Source of the DNA: Cognatishimia sp. WU-CL00825
GTDB taxonomy: Bacteria; Pseudomonadota; Alphaproteobacteria; Rhodobacterales; Rhodobacteraceae
Reading direction: 5' to 3'
Length of the DNA: 64,000 nucleotides
Assembly (NCBI RefSeq): GCF_040364665.1
Contig: NZ_BAABWX010000004.1
Coordinates: forward strand, 182,740 to 246,739
Part shown: in pieces, positions 35,946 through 44,584 of the stretch
Layout of the letters: each line of letters begins with the position of its first letter
Position numbering within the stretch: position 1 is the stretch's first letter
Made by a program: the position numbers and the translations under genes
The notes under the pieces: model-generated
What the model saw: the letters and a program-made list of their open reading frames with translations, nothing else
Database searches by the model: none
Told to the model about the DNA's origin: nothing

Positions 35946-36728
35946 ATGCTTAGCTATCAGCATATTTATCACGCCGGAAATTTGGCGGATGTGCAAAAAC
36001 ATGCGCTGCTGTGCGTGATGTTGGATTATATGGGCCAGAAGCCCAAGCCTATAAGCTATATTGAAACCCATGCGGGACGCGGCTTGTATCAATTGGATGC
36101 GCCAGAAGCGTTGAAGACCGGCGAGGCAGAGGCCGGAATTGGTGTTGCAGAACAGTGGTTTGATGCAGAGCACCCGTTTCGGCGCGCCTTGCAAGCCGTG
36201 CGCGTCGGCTTTGGCAGCGCGGCCTATGGCGGTTCACCCTTGTTGGCAGCGCAACTGTTGCGATCTCAGGATAAAATGCACCTCGCTGAGTTGCATCCGC
36301 AAGAGGGCGATGGGCTGGAAGACGCAATGGCGATGTTTGCGCCCAAGATCCATCGGCGTGACGGCTTTGAGATGGCTCAGGCGATATGCCCTCCGACACC
36401 GCGGCGCGGTTTGATGTTGATTGATCCAAGTTACGAAATCAAAACCGATTACACGCGTATACCGGGCATTATTGCCAAGTTGCATCGCAAGTGGAATGTC
36501 GGGGTGATTGCGTTGTGGTATCCGATTTTGAAAGATGGCAGCCAAGAGCAGATGGTTTGGGAATTAGAGAGCCTGGATTTGCCTAAAACCCTGCGCCATG
36601 AAGTGGAATTCCCGCCCGTTCGCGAGGGGCATCGTATGGTTGGGTCCGGCATGTTCATTATAAATGCGCCTTATGGCTTGGCGGCGGAGGCCCAAAGGCT
36701 GTCAAAAGCGTTTGCTGCGCTGGGGTAG
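35946..36728 (+). CDS. rlmJ: 23S rRNA (adenine-2030-N6)-methyltransferase RlmJ
   Basis: 260 residues. It begins MLSYQHIYHAGNLADVQKH, which is nearly invariant in RlmJ, has YIETHAGRGLY as the SAM site and LMLIDPSYEIK as the DPxY catalytic motif. It methylates A2030 of 23S rRNA. Divergent from mreB; a degenerate copy of the 3'-end repeat lies between it and leuA. Confidence 0.95.
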   Translation: MLSYQHIYHAGNLADVQKHALLCVMLDYMGQKPKPISYIETHAGRGLYQLDAPEALKTGEAEAGIGVAEQWFDAEHPFRRALQAVRVGFGSAAYGGSPLLAAQLLRSQDKMHLAELHPQEGDGLEDAMAMFAPKIHRRDGFEMAQAICPPTPRRGLMLIDPSYEIKTDYTRIPGIIAKLHRKWNVGVIALWYPILKDGSQEQMVWELESLDLPKTLRHEVEFPPVREGHRMVGSGMFIINAPYGLAAEAQRLSKAFAALG

Positions 36729-36782
36729 GCGTTTTTTAGGGGCGTTGCCCCTCGCGATGAAACCAGAGGTTTCAGCACTCAC

Positions 36783-36808
36783 CCCAGAGTATTTGTGCAA
36801 AGGTGAAT
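36783..36808 (+). repeat. 3'-end dispersed repeat, copy C (after rlmJ), degenerate
   Basis: CCCAGAGTATTT followed by an A-rich AAGGTGAAT tail, 55 nt past the rlmJ stop. It retains the core but not the GCC-TCC-GGC mini-hairpin. Confidence 0.5.
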
Positions 36809-36853
36809 AGGGCGCTGGCGCGCGTGTCGACTGGAAGGTGCCCACCGAAGGGG

Positions 36854-36872
36854 CGGGGGCACTTGGCCCCCG
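36854..36872 (-). terminator. Possible leuA terminator hairpin
   Basis: 7-bp GC stem (36854-36860 and 36866-36872) with a 5-nt loop, a few bases past the leuA stop. No T-run follows, so termination strength is doubtful. Confidence 0.4.
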
Positions 36873-36877
36873 TCCGT

Positions 36878-38440
36878 TTAGGAGACGTCTTTGTAGTTGA
36901 TTTCTTTGGCGTCAGCACCTTCGCCCAGTTTGCCGCGGCGCACCAACAAGCGGTTGAGCGCGTGGATATAGGCCTTGGCAGAGGCCACCACCGTGTCGGT
37001 GTCGGCAGATTCGCCCGTGGCAACGATGCCGTCTTCGGACAGGCGCACAGACACGGTGGCTTGCGCATCGGTGCCTTCAGTGACCGCATGCACCTGGTAG
37101 AGTTCCAAACGAGCGGCATTGGGGTGCAATTGGCGAATGGCTTTGAAAGCCGCATCAACCGGGCCGTCACCGTTTTCGATGGCGGTGGTTTCTGTGCCGT
37201 CTATGTCCATCACCAAAGTGGCCTCGGCCGGGCCGCCGGTGCCGCAGGCGACGCGCAGGGTGATCAGTTTCAACCGGTCATTTGCGGCGTCTTTATCGGT
37301 GCGCATCAGGGCGATGATGTCGTCGTCAAACACTTCTTTTTTGCGGTCCGCCAGATCTTTGAAGCGCACAAAGACGTCTTTGAGCTGGTTGTCACCAACC
37401 TCGTATCCCAAGGTGTCCAGCTTGTCGCGCAGCGCGGCGCGGCCTGAGTGTTTGCCCAGCGGCAAAGAGGTGCCAGACAGACCCACGTCTTCGGGGCGCA
37501 TGATTTCGAAGGTTTCGGCGTTTTTCAGCATGCCGTCCTGATGGATGCCAGATTCATGCGCAAAGGCGTTTTTGCCAACGATGGCTTTGTTAAATTGCAC
37601 CGGGAAACCCGCAACCGTTGAAACACGGCGTGAGATCGCCATCAGCTTGGTGGTGTCGATGCCGGTCTGCCATGGCATGATATCATTGCGCACCTTCATG
37701 GCCATGACGACCTCTTCCAGGGCAGTGTTGCCGGCGCGTTCGCCCAGGCCGTTGATGGTGCATTCGATTTGGCGCGCGCCACCTGCGACGGCGGCCAAAG
37801 CGTTGGCGGTCGCCATGCCCAGATCATTGTGGCAATGGGTGGCAAAGATCACATCGTCAGCACCAGGCACTGTGGCGATCAGGCGTTTGATCAGATCTGC
37901 GGATTCCATTGGGGCGGTATAGCCAACGGTGTCAGGTATATTAATGGTGGTGGCACCGGCCTTGATGGCGATTTCAATCACCCGGCACAGGTAGTCCCAT
38001 TCGGTGCGGGTGGCATCCATTGGCGACCATTGCACGTTTTCCACCAGATTGCGGGCGTGGCTGACCGTTTCGTGAATTTTCTGCGCCATTTCATCCATGG
38101 TGAGGTTGGGAATCGCGCGGTGCAGAGGCGAGGTGCCAATAAAAGTATGAATACGCGACAGGCCAGCGTGTTTCACGGCTTCGGCGCAGCGGTCGATATC
38201 GGTAAAGTTGGCGCGCGCCAGGCCACAGATGCGGCTGTTTTTCGAGTTCTTGGCGATCTCGGAGACGGCGCGGAAATCACCTTCGGAGGCAATAGGAAAG
38301 CCCGCTTCGATGATATCAACGCCCATGTCGTCCAGCATCTCGGCAATTTCGAGCTTTTCGTCATGGGTCATGGTTGCGCCCGGGGATTGTTCGCCGTCGC
38401 GCAGGGTTGTGTCGAAAATGACAACGCGGTCTTGTGTCAT
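36878..38440 (-). CDS. leuA: 2-isopropylmalate synthase
   Basis: 520 residues; first committed step of leucine synthesis (acetyl-CoA plus 2-oxoisovalerate). DRE-TIM barrel with FDTTLRDGEQSPGATM at the N-terminus, the metal-binding HxH in FATHCHNDLGMATAN, and a C-terminal LeuA regulatory domain that binds leucine (from about residue 390). The start ATG 38440 begins at TQDRVVIF. The 355-nt gap upstream contains hairpins but no recognisable leucine-rich leader peptide. Confidence 0.96.
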   Translation of the reverse strand: MTQDRVVIFDTTLRDGEQSPGATMTHDEKLEIAEMLDDMGVDIIEAGFPIASEGDFRAVSEIAKNSKNSRICGLARANFTDIDRCAEAVKHAGLSRIHTFIGTSPLHRAIPNLTMDEMAQKIHETVSHARNLVENVQWSPMDATRTEWDYLCRVIEIAIKAGATTINIPDTVGYTAPMESADLIKRLIATVPGADDVIFATHCHNDLGMATANALAAVAGGARQIECTINGLGERAGNTALEEVVMAMKVRNDIMPWQTGIDTTKLMAISRRVSTVAGFPVQFNKAIVGKNAFAHESGIHQDGMLKNAETFEIMRPEDVGLSGTSLPLGKHSGRAALRDKLDTLGYEVGDNQLKDVFVRFKDLADRKKEVFDDDIIALMRTDKDAANDRLKLITLRVACGTGGPAEATLVMDIDGTETTAIENGDGPVDAAFKAIRQLHPNAARLELYQVHAVTEGTDAQATVSVRLSEDGIVATGESADTDTVVASAKAYIHALNRLLVRRGKLGEGADAKEINYKDVS

Positions 38441-38604
38441 GGTTTTGTCCTAGTCAAAAATCGAATGCAGAGCTGTCAGGAGGACGCCTTTGGGGCGTGT
38501 TTAAGCCATTGTGAATGGCGCTTCCAGTGTCGGAATGAAATTCCTGCCTTGACCTAGCTGTGCGGAGTTATCTGTGATGCGGTGAATTCGGCGCGGATGC
38601 ATCT

Positions 38605-38642
38605 CCTCTGAGCACGCGCGCCGATGTGGCCGCGCTCAGAGG
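38605..38642 (-). promoter_or_regulatory. leuA leader stem-loop in a 355-nt gap
   Basis: The gap 38441-38796 has no supported gene. It contains a 9-bp perfect stem (38605-38613 and 38634-38642, 20-nt GC-rich loop) and, nearer leuA, a short ACGCC/GGCGT hairpin (38485-38499). These may form an attenuator or belong to the promoter region. A possible 31-codon frame between them lacks leucine runs. Confidence 0.35.
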
Positions 38643-38796
38643 CGAGCTAGAAGTAGGTCTAGACCACGGGCAAAGGGCGCCGGAAGGCGCGCGTCATTTG
38701 CGATATGGGTCATCGTGGTCATGGCGGCGACTATACAGGTCTTGAACGGCTTGAAAAGTCTGAATTTGCGTTTTTTTAAGATTGGCCGCTAGGGCA

Positions 38797-39384
38797 CTAT
38801 GGCCGCCAGCCTGTGCCTGTTGATAAAGCGGTCTTTGTCCATGCTTGGCTGTTTGAGAGCACCTGTTCAAACAGGTCGGGGTTGTTTGTTGATCGGGCCA
38901 ATACGATTGCGCCTTGGATGCTGGCCACAATCTGTGCGGCGTGGTTCTGTGCCGTTGCGGCTGGGACGCCTTTTGCAATCAGGCACTGTTCCAGCGCGCT
39001 GATCCACCGGGTGAAATAAGCTTGGATTTGGCTGGCAAACAGGTCTTTGGTGTCATCCAGTGCAAAGGCACCAACAAGGCAGATGCGTTGGCCTGAATTG
39101 AAATAGCGCAGGCAGTCGGAATACATTTTGCCTAGGGCGGTATCTGGGTCTGTTGTGGTTTCGAGCGGCGTGAAAATATGCTTGATAAACCATGTGTCCA
39201 CATGGCTTAGGACTGCGCTTGCCATTTCTTTTTTGCCGCCCGGAAAGAAATGATACAGGCTGCCTTTGCCCAGTCCGGTGGCATGGGTGATGCGTGCGAG
39301 GCTTGTGCCCTCGTAGCCGAACTTTCGAAAGACTTCTGCGAGCTGTGGGACAATATCGGCTTTTTCGGCAATCTGCTTGGGCAT
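38797..39384 (-). CDS. TetR/AcrR family regulator
   Basis: 195 residues, helix-turn-helix FGYEGTSLARITHATGLGKGSLYHFFPGGKKEM, typical of the AcrR branch. It starts on the base next to the stop of the HPP gene (HPP stop 39385-39387, regulator ATG 39384), so they form an operon. Two overlapping dyads upstream of the HPP gene are its probable operators, implying autoregulation. Confidence 0.9.
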   Translation of the reverse strand: MPKQIAEKADIVPQLAEVFRKFGYEGTSLARITHATGLGKGSLYHFFPGGKKEMASAVLSHVDTWFIKHIFTPLETTTDPDTALGKMYSDCLRYFNSGQRICLVGAFALDDTKDLFASQIQAYFTRWISALEQCLIAKGVPAATAQNHAAQIVASIQGAIVLARSTNNPDLFEQVLSNSQAWTKTALSTGTGWRP

Positions 39385-39873
39385 CTATTTTGGAAACACC
39401 GGATAGGGAATTTTGTTGAGGCGGTTATATAGCAAGCCGATCACAACGAGAAGCACTGCGCCGGTGAGCACCGGGAAAAGCAGGAAAAGCCAGTTTGGGT
39501 CAGAGGCAAAGACCACAATTGGGTTGGCCCCGGCGGGCGGATGGGTGACGCGGAGCAGAGACATGGCGGTGATGGCGGTTCCGACCGCAAGGGCCACGGC
39601 CCAATATGTGTCTGGCAGAAGCGCGGCCATAATCAAGCCAACCAAAGCTGCAATGACGTGACCGCCCACCACATTGGCGGGCTGTGATAGTGGGGTTGAA
39701 GGGGCGGAAAACAGCAGAACACAGGTTGCGCCAAAGGGGGCCATGAGCAGCAGCGTGCCGCTGATTTCTGTGGCCCAAGCCAAAAAGCCAATGGCGACGA
39801 CACCGCCCAAACCGGCAAGCAATGCCGATGCGGCTCTGGGTTGTGGTAACACGCGGGTGAATAGTTTGTGCAT
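39385..39873 (-). CDS. HPP family membrane protein
   Basis: 162 residues, four hydrophobic segments. It carries the HPP signature VTHPPAGANPI, and MAPFGATCVLLFSAP in the second helix region. Some HPP proteins transport nitrite in plastids and cyanobacteria; bacterial roles are mostly unknown. The gene heads a two-gene unit with a TetR regulator, and its ATG lies 3 nt from the operator, so repression would block initiation directly. Confidence 0.85.
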   Translation of the reverse strand: MHKLFTRVLPQPRAASALLAGLGGVVAIGFLAWATEISGTLLLMAPFGATCVLLFSAPSTPLSQPANVVGGHVIAALVGLIMAALLPDTYWAVALAVGTAITAMSLLRVTHPPAGANPIVVFASDPNWLFLLFPVLTGAVLLVVIGLLYNRLNKIPYPVFPK

Positions 39874-39876
39874 TTA

Positions 39877-39911
39877 TGTACCCATCGGAAAAGATTGTAC
39901 CGATAGGTACA
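39877..39911. promoter_or_regulatory. TetR operators upstream of HPP gene
   Basis: Perfect dyad TGTACC-GATA-GGTACA (39896-39911). A left half-site TGTACCCATCGG (39877-39888) matches the reverse complement of the right half of the first in 11 of 12 bases. Half-site TGTACC is like other proteobacterial TetR sites. Confidence 0.75.
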
Positions 39912-39976
39912 GAATGGGGCGCAAATTTGCAAACCAATGGCGGTCACAATTCGGTGAAAGCTACTGTAAGGGGGGC

Positions 39977-41374
39977 TTAGTTCTGCAGCGCGCCGTTTTC
40001 CCAATTGCCGCTGGTTTCCTGGCCGCTGGCGTATTTCATCGTGCCACTGCCCTGACGCTTACCAGCTTTGAAGGTGCCTTCGTAGATGTCGCCATTGGCA
40101 TAGGTTGCAACACCTGTGCCTTCGATTTCACCGTTTTCCCAATTGCCTGAATAGGTAAAGCCATCCGCCATGGTTATGGTGCCGATGCCGTGGCGCTGAC
40201 CGTTTTCAAAGTTACCGGTATAACTGGTGCCATCCGGGTAGGTGGCAGTTCCGGTGCCTTGGCGTTTCCCCTCGACCCAGGCCCCATCATAGCGATAGCC
40301 GTCGGCATAGGTCATGACACCCTGGCCATGGTTTTTGGCATTGCTGAATTCGCCCTTATAGACCAAGCCATTGGCATAGGTGGCAATTCCGGTGCCTTCG
40401 ATCACACCATTTTTCCAGTCACCTTCGTAGACCGAACCATCTGGATAGGTGATCATGCCTTCGCCATCCGCAAGGTCGGCGCGGAATTGGCCTACATATA
40501 TGGACCCGTCAGGATAAGTGACGGTGCCGGTGCCTTCGATTTGGCCGGCGACCCAAGAGCCTTCGTATTTGTAGCCATCAGCCCCAATAAAAACGCCCTG
40601 ACCCTGACGGCGGTCACTTTTGAATTCACCTTCGTAGACATCGCCGTTGGCATAGATCACCCGACCAATGCCTTCGCGTTGGCCGCCAACAAGCGTGCCT
40701 TGGTAGATATCGCCATTGGGCTGGGTGAGCTTGCCTTGGCCATCGATCTGACCCGCGGCCCACAGGCCCTCATAAACCAGACCGTCTGGCATGGTCAGCG
40801 TGCCGGTGCCCTGGCGTTGGCCAGCCACGATTTGGCCGGAATATTGCGCCCCGTCCGGATAGGTGATTTCGCCAATGCCTTCTTTGACGCCATTCACCCA
40901 GTCGCCGGCATAGATATAGCCGCCCGGGCTGCGCATGGTGCCTTTGCCATCGTGCATCGCATTTACAAAGCTGCCGTCATAGGTGACGCCATTGGCATAG
41001 GCGGCAAGACCCTTACCGGTGATTTTGCCGTCGCGCCATTCGCCTTCGTAGGTGCCGCCGTCTGTAAACGTGATTTTGCCGATGCCTTCGGGTTTGCCTT
41101 TGGCAAATTCGCCTTCGTAAACAGAGCCGTTGGGAAAGCGGGCTTGGCCTTGGCCTTTGATTTCTCCGTCAACCCAATTGCCGGTATATTCATAGCCATT
41201 GGGCAAGCGGTAGTGGCCGGTGCCGTGCTGAAGGCCGTCTTTAAAAGTGCCCTCATAGACGCCGCCGTCATCATATTGTTTGGTCAGCACATCACTGTTC
41301 TGCGCGTGGGCAGACGTCACGGAGGCCAATGCAAAGAAGGTGGCTGCAAAGGTCGATGCAATTCTGGTGGTCAT
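39977..41374 (-). CDS. Secreted MORN-repeat protein
   Basis: 465 residues. Signal peptide of about 24 residues (cut after SAHA), then 18 complete 23-residue MORN repeats with a partial nineteenth. Each follows the pattern (P/A)(D/N)G-x-x-Y-x-G-x-(W/F)-x-x-G-x-x-x-G-x-G. MORN repeats form long beta sheets that bind lipids or proteins; here they would lie in the periplasm or outside. Repeats are diverged in protein but even in length, with no insertion. It stands alone between the HPP operon and nadE. Function is unknown. Confidence 0.9.
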   Translation of the reverse strand: MTTRIASTFAATFFALASVTSAHAQNSDVLTKQYDDGGVYEGTFKDGLQHGTGHYRLPNGYEYTGNWVDGEIKGQGQARFPNGSVYEGEFAKGKPEGIGKITFTDGGTYEGEWRDGKITGKGLAAYANGVTYDGSFVNAMHDGKGTMRSPGGYIYAGDWVNGVKEGIGEITYPDGAQYSGQIVAGQRQGTGTLTMPDGLVYEGLWAAGQIDGQGKLTQPNGDIYQGTLVGGQREGIGRVIYANGDVYEGEFKSDRRQGQGVFIGADGYKYEGSWVAGQIEGTGTVTYPDGSIYVGQFRADLADGEGMITYPDGSVYEGDWKNGVIEGTGIATYANGLVYKGEFSNAKNHGQGVMTYADGYRYDGAWVEGKRQGTGTATYPDGTSYTGNFENGQRHGIGTITMADGFTYSGNWENGEIEGTGVATYANGDIYEGTFKAGKRQGSGTMKYASGQETSGNWENGALQN

Positions 41375-41540
41375 ATATCCGCCCCGTTGGGTCTGTCTCT
41401 TGATGTGATGGCATCTTTGGCTGAAAGTTAGTGCAGCAAAGAGGCAGGGGCAACGTCTTTTGGCGGTTTGCGCTTTTCCTTGCGCAGGGTTCTGGTAAAT
41501 CTTGCGTCAAATACAGCTGATTAGCCTTTGGGGGCCCATG

Positions 41541-43199
41541 ATGGCGGAAAAATTTAGAGTGACTTTGGCGCAGGCCAACCCGGTGATGGGTGACATTGCG
41601 GGCAATGCGGCCAAAGCCAAAGCGGCATGGGACGCGGGCAAAGAGGCCGGCGCGCAATTGGTGGCGCTGCCAGAGATGTTTATCCTAGGCTATAACCCGC
41701 AGGATCTGGTGCAGAAACCAGCGGTGCAAGCGGCCGCTTTGGCGCAGATTGAGGCCTTGGCAGTGGACTGCGCAGATGGGCCAGCCTTGGCCATTGGCGG
41801 GCCATATGCCGAAGGCGATAAATTGTATAATGCCTATTTCATCCTGCGGGACGGCAAGATCGCCAGCAAGCAATTGAAACACCATTTGCCCAATTACAAC
41901 GTGTTTGACGAGGTCCGGGTGTTTGATGCTGGACCCACGGGCGGGCCATATGCGGTGGGCAACACGCGGATTGGATCGCCGATTTGCGAAGATGCCTGGT
42001 ATGAGGATGTGGCGGAAACGCTGGAAGAAACGGGGGCCGAGTTTTTGCTGGTGCCCAATGGATCCCCCTATTATCGCGACAAGTTTGACCGCCGCATGAG
42101 CCATATGGTGGCGCGGGTGGTCGAAACGGGCCTGCCATTGATCTATTTGAATATGGTGGGCGGACAGGATGATCAGGTCTTTGACGGCGGATCATTTGTA
42201 TTGAATCCGGGTGGCCAACTGGCGGTGCAATTGCCAGTGTTTGACGAAATGATCACCCATATTGATATGGTGCGCACTGCAGAGGGTTGGCGCTGCGAAG
42301 AAGGCCCGCGTGCCTTGATGCCATCAGGCGAAGAGCAGGATTACCGGGTCTGCGTTGAGGCGTTGCGCGACTATATGGGCAAAACCGGGTTCAAAAAGGT
42401 TCTGCTGGGCCTGTCTGGGGGCATCGACAGCGCGATTGTGGCAACCATTGCCGTGGATGCGCTGGGCGCTGAAAATGTGCGCTGTGTGATGTTGCCGTCT
42501 GAATATACGTCGCAAGGGTCGCTGGACGATGCTGAAGACATCGCGAAACGCTTGGGTGTGCATTACGATTACGTCCCCATCAAAGAGGGCCGTGATGCCA
42601 TTACCAACACGCTGGCGCCTTTGTTTGCTGGACTAGAAGAGGGGCTGACCGAAGAGAATATTCAGTCACGCCTGCGCGGCCTATTGTTGATGGCCATGTC
42701 CAATAAATTTGGCGAGATGCTGCTGACCACCGGCAATAAATCCGAAGTCGCAGTTGGCTATGCCACGATCTATGGGGACATGAACGGCGGCTATAACCCG
42801 ATCAAAGACATGTATAAAACCCGGGTGTTTGAAACCTGTCGGTGGCGCAACGAAAACCATCGTGACTGGATGGCGGGGCCAGCGGGCGAGGTTATTCCGG
42901 TGTCGATCATTGACAAACCGCCGTCAGCCGAACTGCGGCCGGACCAAAAAGACGAAGACAGCCTGCCGCCCTATGAGGTGCTGGATGCGATCCTGTATAT
43001 GTTGATGGACGAAGATAAATCCGTGGCCGATTGTGTTGCGGCAGGGTTTGAGCGCGAAACGGTGAAACGGGTCGAGCATCTGCTGTACATCAGCGAATAC
43101 AAACGGTTCCAGTCCGCACCAGGTGCGCGGCTGAGCAAAAAGGCTTTTTGGATGGATCGGCGCTATCCAATTGTGAACCGTTTTCGGGATGAGGGTTGA
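41541..43199 (+). CDS. nadE: Glutamine-dependent NAD+ synthetase
   Basis: 552 residues. The N-terminal nitrilase-type amidase half has Glu in VALPEMFILGYN, Lys in SKQLKHHLPNY and Cys in RIGSPICEDAWYED. The C-terminal synthetase half has the PP-loop LLGLSGGIDSAI. It turns deamido-NAD into NAD with glutamine as nitrogen source. The start lies in an ATGATG pair (41538/41541); the second fits better to the G-rich ribosome binding site. Confidence 0.96.
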   Translation: MAEKFRVTLAQANPVMGDIAGNAAKAKAAWDAGKEAGAQLVALPEMFILGYNPQDLVQKPAVQAAALAQIEALAVDCADGPALAIGGPYAEGDKLYNAYFILRDGKIASKQLKHHLPNYNVFDEVRVFDAGPTGGPYAVGNTRIGSPICEDAWYEDVAETLEETGAEFLLVPNGSPYYRDKFDRRMSHMVARVVETGLPLIYLNMVGGQDDQVFDGGSFVLNPGGQLAVQLPVFDEMITHIDMVRTAEGWRCEEGPRALMPSGEEQDYRVCVEALRDYMGKTGFKKVLLGLSGGIDSAIVATIAVDALGAENVRCVMLPSEYTSQGSLDDAEDIAKRLGVHYDYVPIKEGRDAITNTLAPLFAGLEEGLTEENIQSRLRGLLLMAMSNKFGEMLLTTGNKSEVAVGYATIYGDMNGGYNPIKDMYKTRVFETCRWRNENHRDWMAGPAGEVIPVSIIDKPPSAELRPDQKDEDSLPPYEVLDAILYMLMDEDKSVADCVAAGFERETVKRVEHLLYISEYKRFQSAPGARLSKKAFWMDRRYPIVNRFRDEG

Positions 43200-43685
43200 T
43201 TGAAAAAATTACTGATCATCTATCATTCGCGCACTGGCGGTAGTCAGCAGATGGCAGAGGCGGCTTTCGACGCCGCCAAAGAGGAATGCGAGGTTGTTTT
43301 GCTGCGCGCGCAGGACGCGCAGCCCGGTGATTTGGTGAAAGTTGATGGCTATATTTTTGCTGGTCCGGAAAACCTTGCGGCCCTGTCGGGACAAATGAAG
43401 GAATTCTTTGACCGGTGTTATTATCCTGTTTTGGGGCAGATCGAAGGACGCCCCTATGCGCAGATGATCTGTGCCGGGTCAGATGGGGCGAATGCGGTGC
43501 GTCAGCTGGCTCGGATTGCAACCGGGTGGCGGTTGAAGGAAGCCCAACCGGCGATTATCGTGAATACCTCTGCCCAGTCTGAAAAGGCGATTCTGGCACC
43601 GAAGACATTAAGCGAGTCCCAGCTTGCGCCATGCAGAGACCTTGGCAGCGCATTGGGAGCTGGGTTAGCCTTGGGTGTGTTTTAA
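43200..43685 (+). CDS. Flavodoxin family protein (NAD(P)H-dependent oxidoreductase-like)
   Basis: 161 residues. The FMN phosphate loop is HSRTGGSQQMAEAA at the N-terminus; FAGPENLAALSGQMKEFFDRCYY is typical of the flavodoxin-like WrbA/NAD(P)H-reductase fold. The start is TTG directly after the nadE stop (no gap), with GAGGG upstream, so it is translationally coupled. Electron partner unknown. Confidence 0.85.
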   Translation: MKKLLIIYHSRTGGSQQMAEAAFDAAKEECEVVLLRAQDAQPGDLVKVDGYIFAGPENLAALSGQMKEFFDRCYYPVLGQIEGRPYAQMICAGSDGANAVRQLARIATGWRLKEAQPAIIVNTSAQSEKAILAPKTLSESQLAPCRDLGSALGAGLALGVF

Positions 43686-43696
43686 AGGAGCAGCGC

Positions 43697-44131
43697 ATGT
43701 CAAAATCGCAAAACAAGACAGTGGCGAATGCAGCCGACCCACGAGAGTTTTGCGGGCAAATTGAGCACCCAACCCGTCGGGCTGATGCTTTGGTCTTGTT
43801 GAAGTTATTTGCCAAAGAAACTGGATTTGAAGCGACCATGTGGGGTGGTTCAATCATTGGGTTTGGACGCTATCATTACAAATATGAAAGTGGGCGCGAG
43901 GGGGATTTTCTGGCGACAGGGTTTTCGCCTCGCAAGGCCAATCTGTCGATCTATATCATGCCGGGATATCAAGATTATTCCGAGATCATGGGGCGTTTGG
44001 GCAAGCATAAACTGGGTAAAAGCTGTCTATATGTGAATAAACTGGCGGATATTGATCTGGATGTATTGCGCGAATTGATCCGGGCAGGCGTGGCGGATTT
44101 GGATAAAATTTGGAATGTGCAGCCGCAGTAA
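43697..44131 (+). CDS. DUF1801 domain protein
   Basis: 144 residues, soluble. Core features: a helical N-terminus (RRADALVLLKLFAKETGFEATMWGGSIIGFG), then YHYKYESGREGDF and LSIYIMPGY, and a C-terminal KSCLYVNKLADID. This matches the DUF1801 (YdhG-like) fold with no known activity. ATG 43697 with AAAGGAG upstream, 11 nt after the flavodoxin gene, so it belongs to the nadE unit. Confidence 0.82.
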   Translation: MSKSQNKTVANAADPREFCGQIEHPTRRADALVLLKLFAKETGFEATMWGGSIIGFGRYHYKYESGREGDFLATGFSPRKANLSIYIMPGYQDYSEIMGRLGKHKLGKSCLYVNKLADIDLDVLRELIRAGVADLDKIWNVQPQ

Positions 44132-44170
44132 ATTCACTTGAAGATCTAAGTTTTCGCTTTTAGGTATCCA

Positions 44171-44222
44171 GAAGCTGTCGGGACGACCCGACCATATAAA
44201 GCTGTCACCGGGACGACCCGTT
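44171..44222 (+). promoter_or_regulatory. Guanidine-II (mini-ykkC) riboswitch
   Basis: Two hairpins with identical ACGA loops: GTCGGG-ACGA-CCCGAC (44177-44192, 6-bp stem) and CGGG-ACGA-CCCG (44209-44220). They are separated by a short A/T-rich linker, and each is preceded by AGCTGTC. Twin ACGR-loop stems are the hallmark of guanidine-II RNAs, where two guanidinium ions bind the kissing loops. It lies about 20 nt before a SugE/Gdx gene whose GGGGG ribosome binding site follows directly, the usual target. Confidence 0.92.
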
Positions 44223-44241
44223 TGTTTGAAATGGGGGTGTT

Positions 44242-44559
44242 ATGGCTTGGATTCTACTTTTGATCGCCGGTGTTTTGGAAGTTAGCTGGGCAGCCGGCCT
44301 GAAAGCTGCGGCTGGCAAGCCAAACGTTTTTACCATTGGCATTACAGGTGTTCTGATGCTGGGCAGTTTGGTGGCTTTGGCAGCCGCAATGCGGTCATTG
44401 CCGCTGGGCGTCGCTTATCCCATCTGGACGGGCATTGGCTCTGTCGGGGCTGTGGGTGTTGGCGTGGCTGTTTACAAAGACCAATTGGATGCCACAACAA
44501 TTGCGGGTGTGGTTTTCCTGTGCATCGGCATGGCGCTGATTGGTGTCAAATCTCATTAG
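44242..44559 (+). CDS. sugE: SMR-family guanidinium exporter, SugE/Gdx type
   Basis: 105 residues, four transmembrane helices; Glu13 in GVLEVSWAAGLK is the substrate/proton residue, and the W-A-A-G-L-K sequence is of the Gdx (guanidinium) subtype rather than the EmrE drug pump. Works as a dual-topology dimer in the inner membrane. The guanidine-II riboswitch directly upstream supports guanidinium as substrate. Confidence 0.93.
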   Translation: MAWILLLIAGVLEVSWAAGLKAAAGKPNVFTIGITGVLMLGSLVALAAAMRSLPLGVAYPIWTGIGSVGAVGVGVAVYKDQLDATTIAGVVFLCIGMALIGVKSH

Positions 44560-44584
44560 AAATCGTAAAAACGGAGGGCGCACC

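Noticed and set aside
38460..38600. Leucine leader peptide for leuA
   Set aside because: The best frame (31 codons) has no leucine run and its ribosome binding site touches the ATG; attenuation by leucine codons is not supported.
40190..41431. Long plus-strand reading frame (413 codons) opposite the MORN gene
   Set aside because: It is the antisense of the repeated MORN gene; the 69-bp period keeps the frame open. The minus strand has a signal peptide and a textbook repeat pattern.
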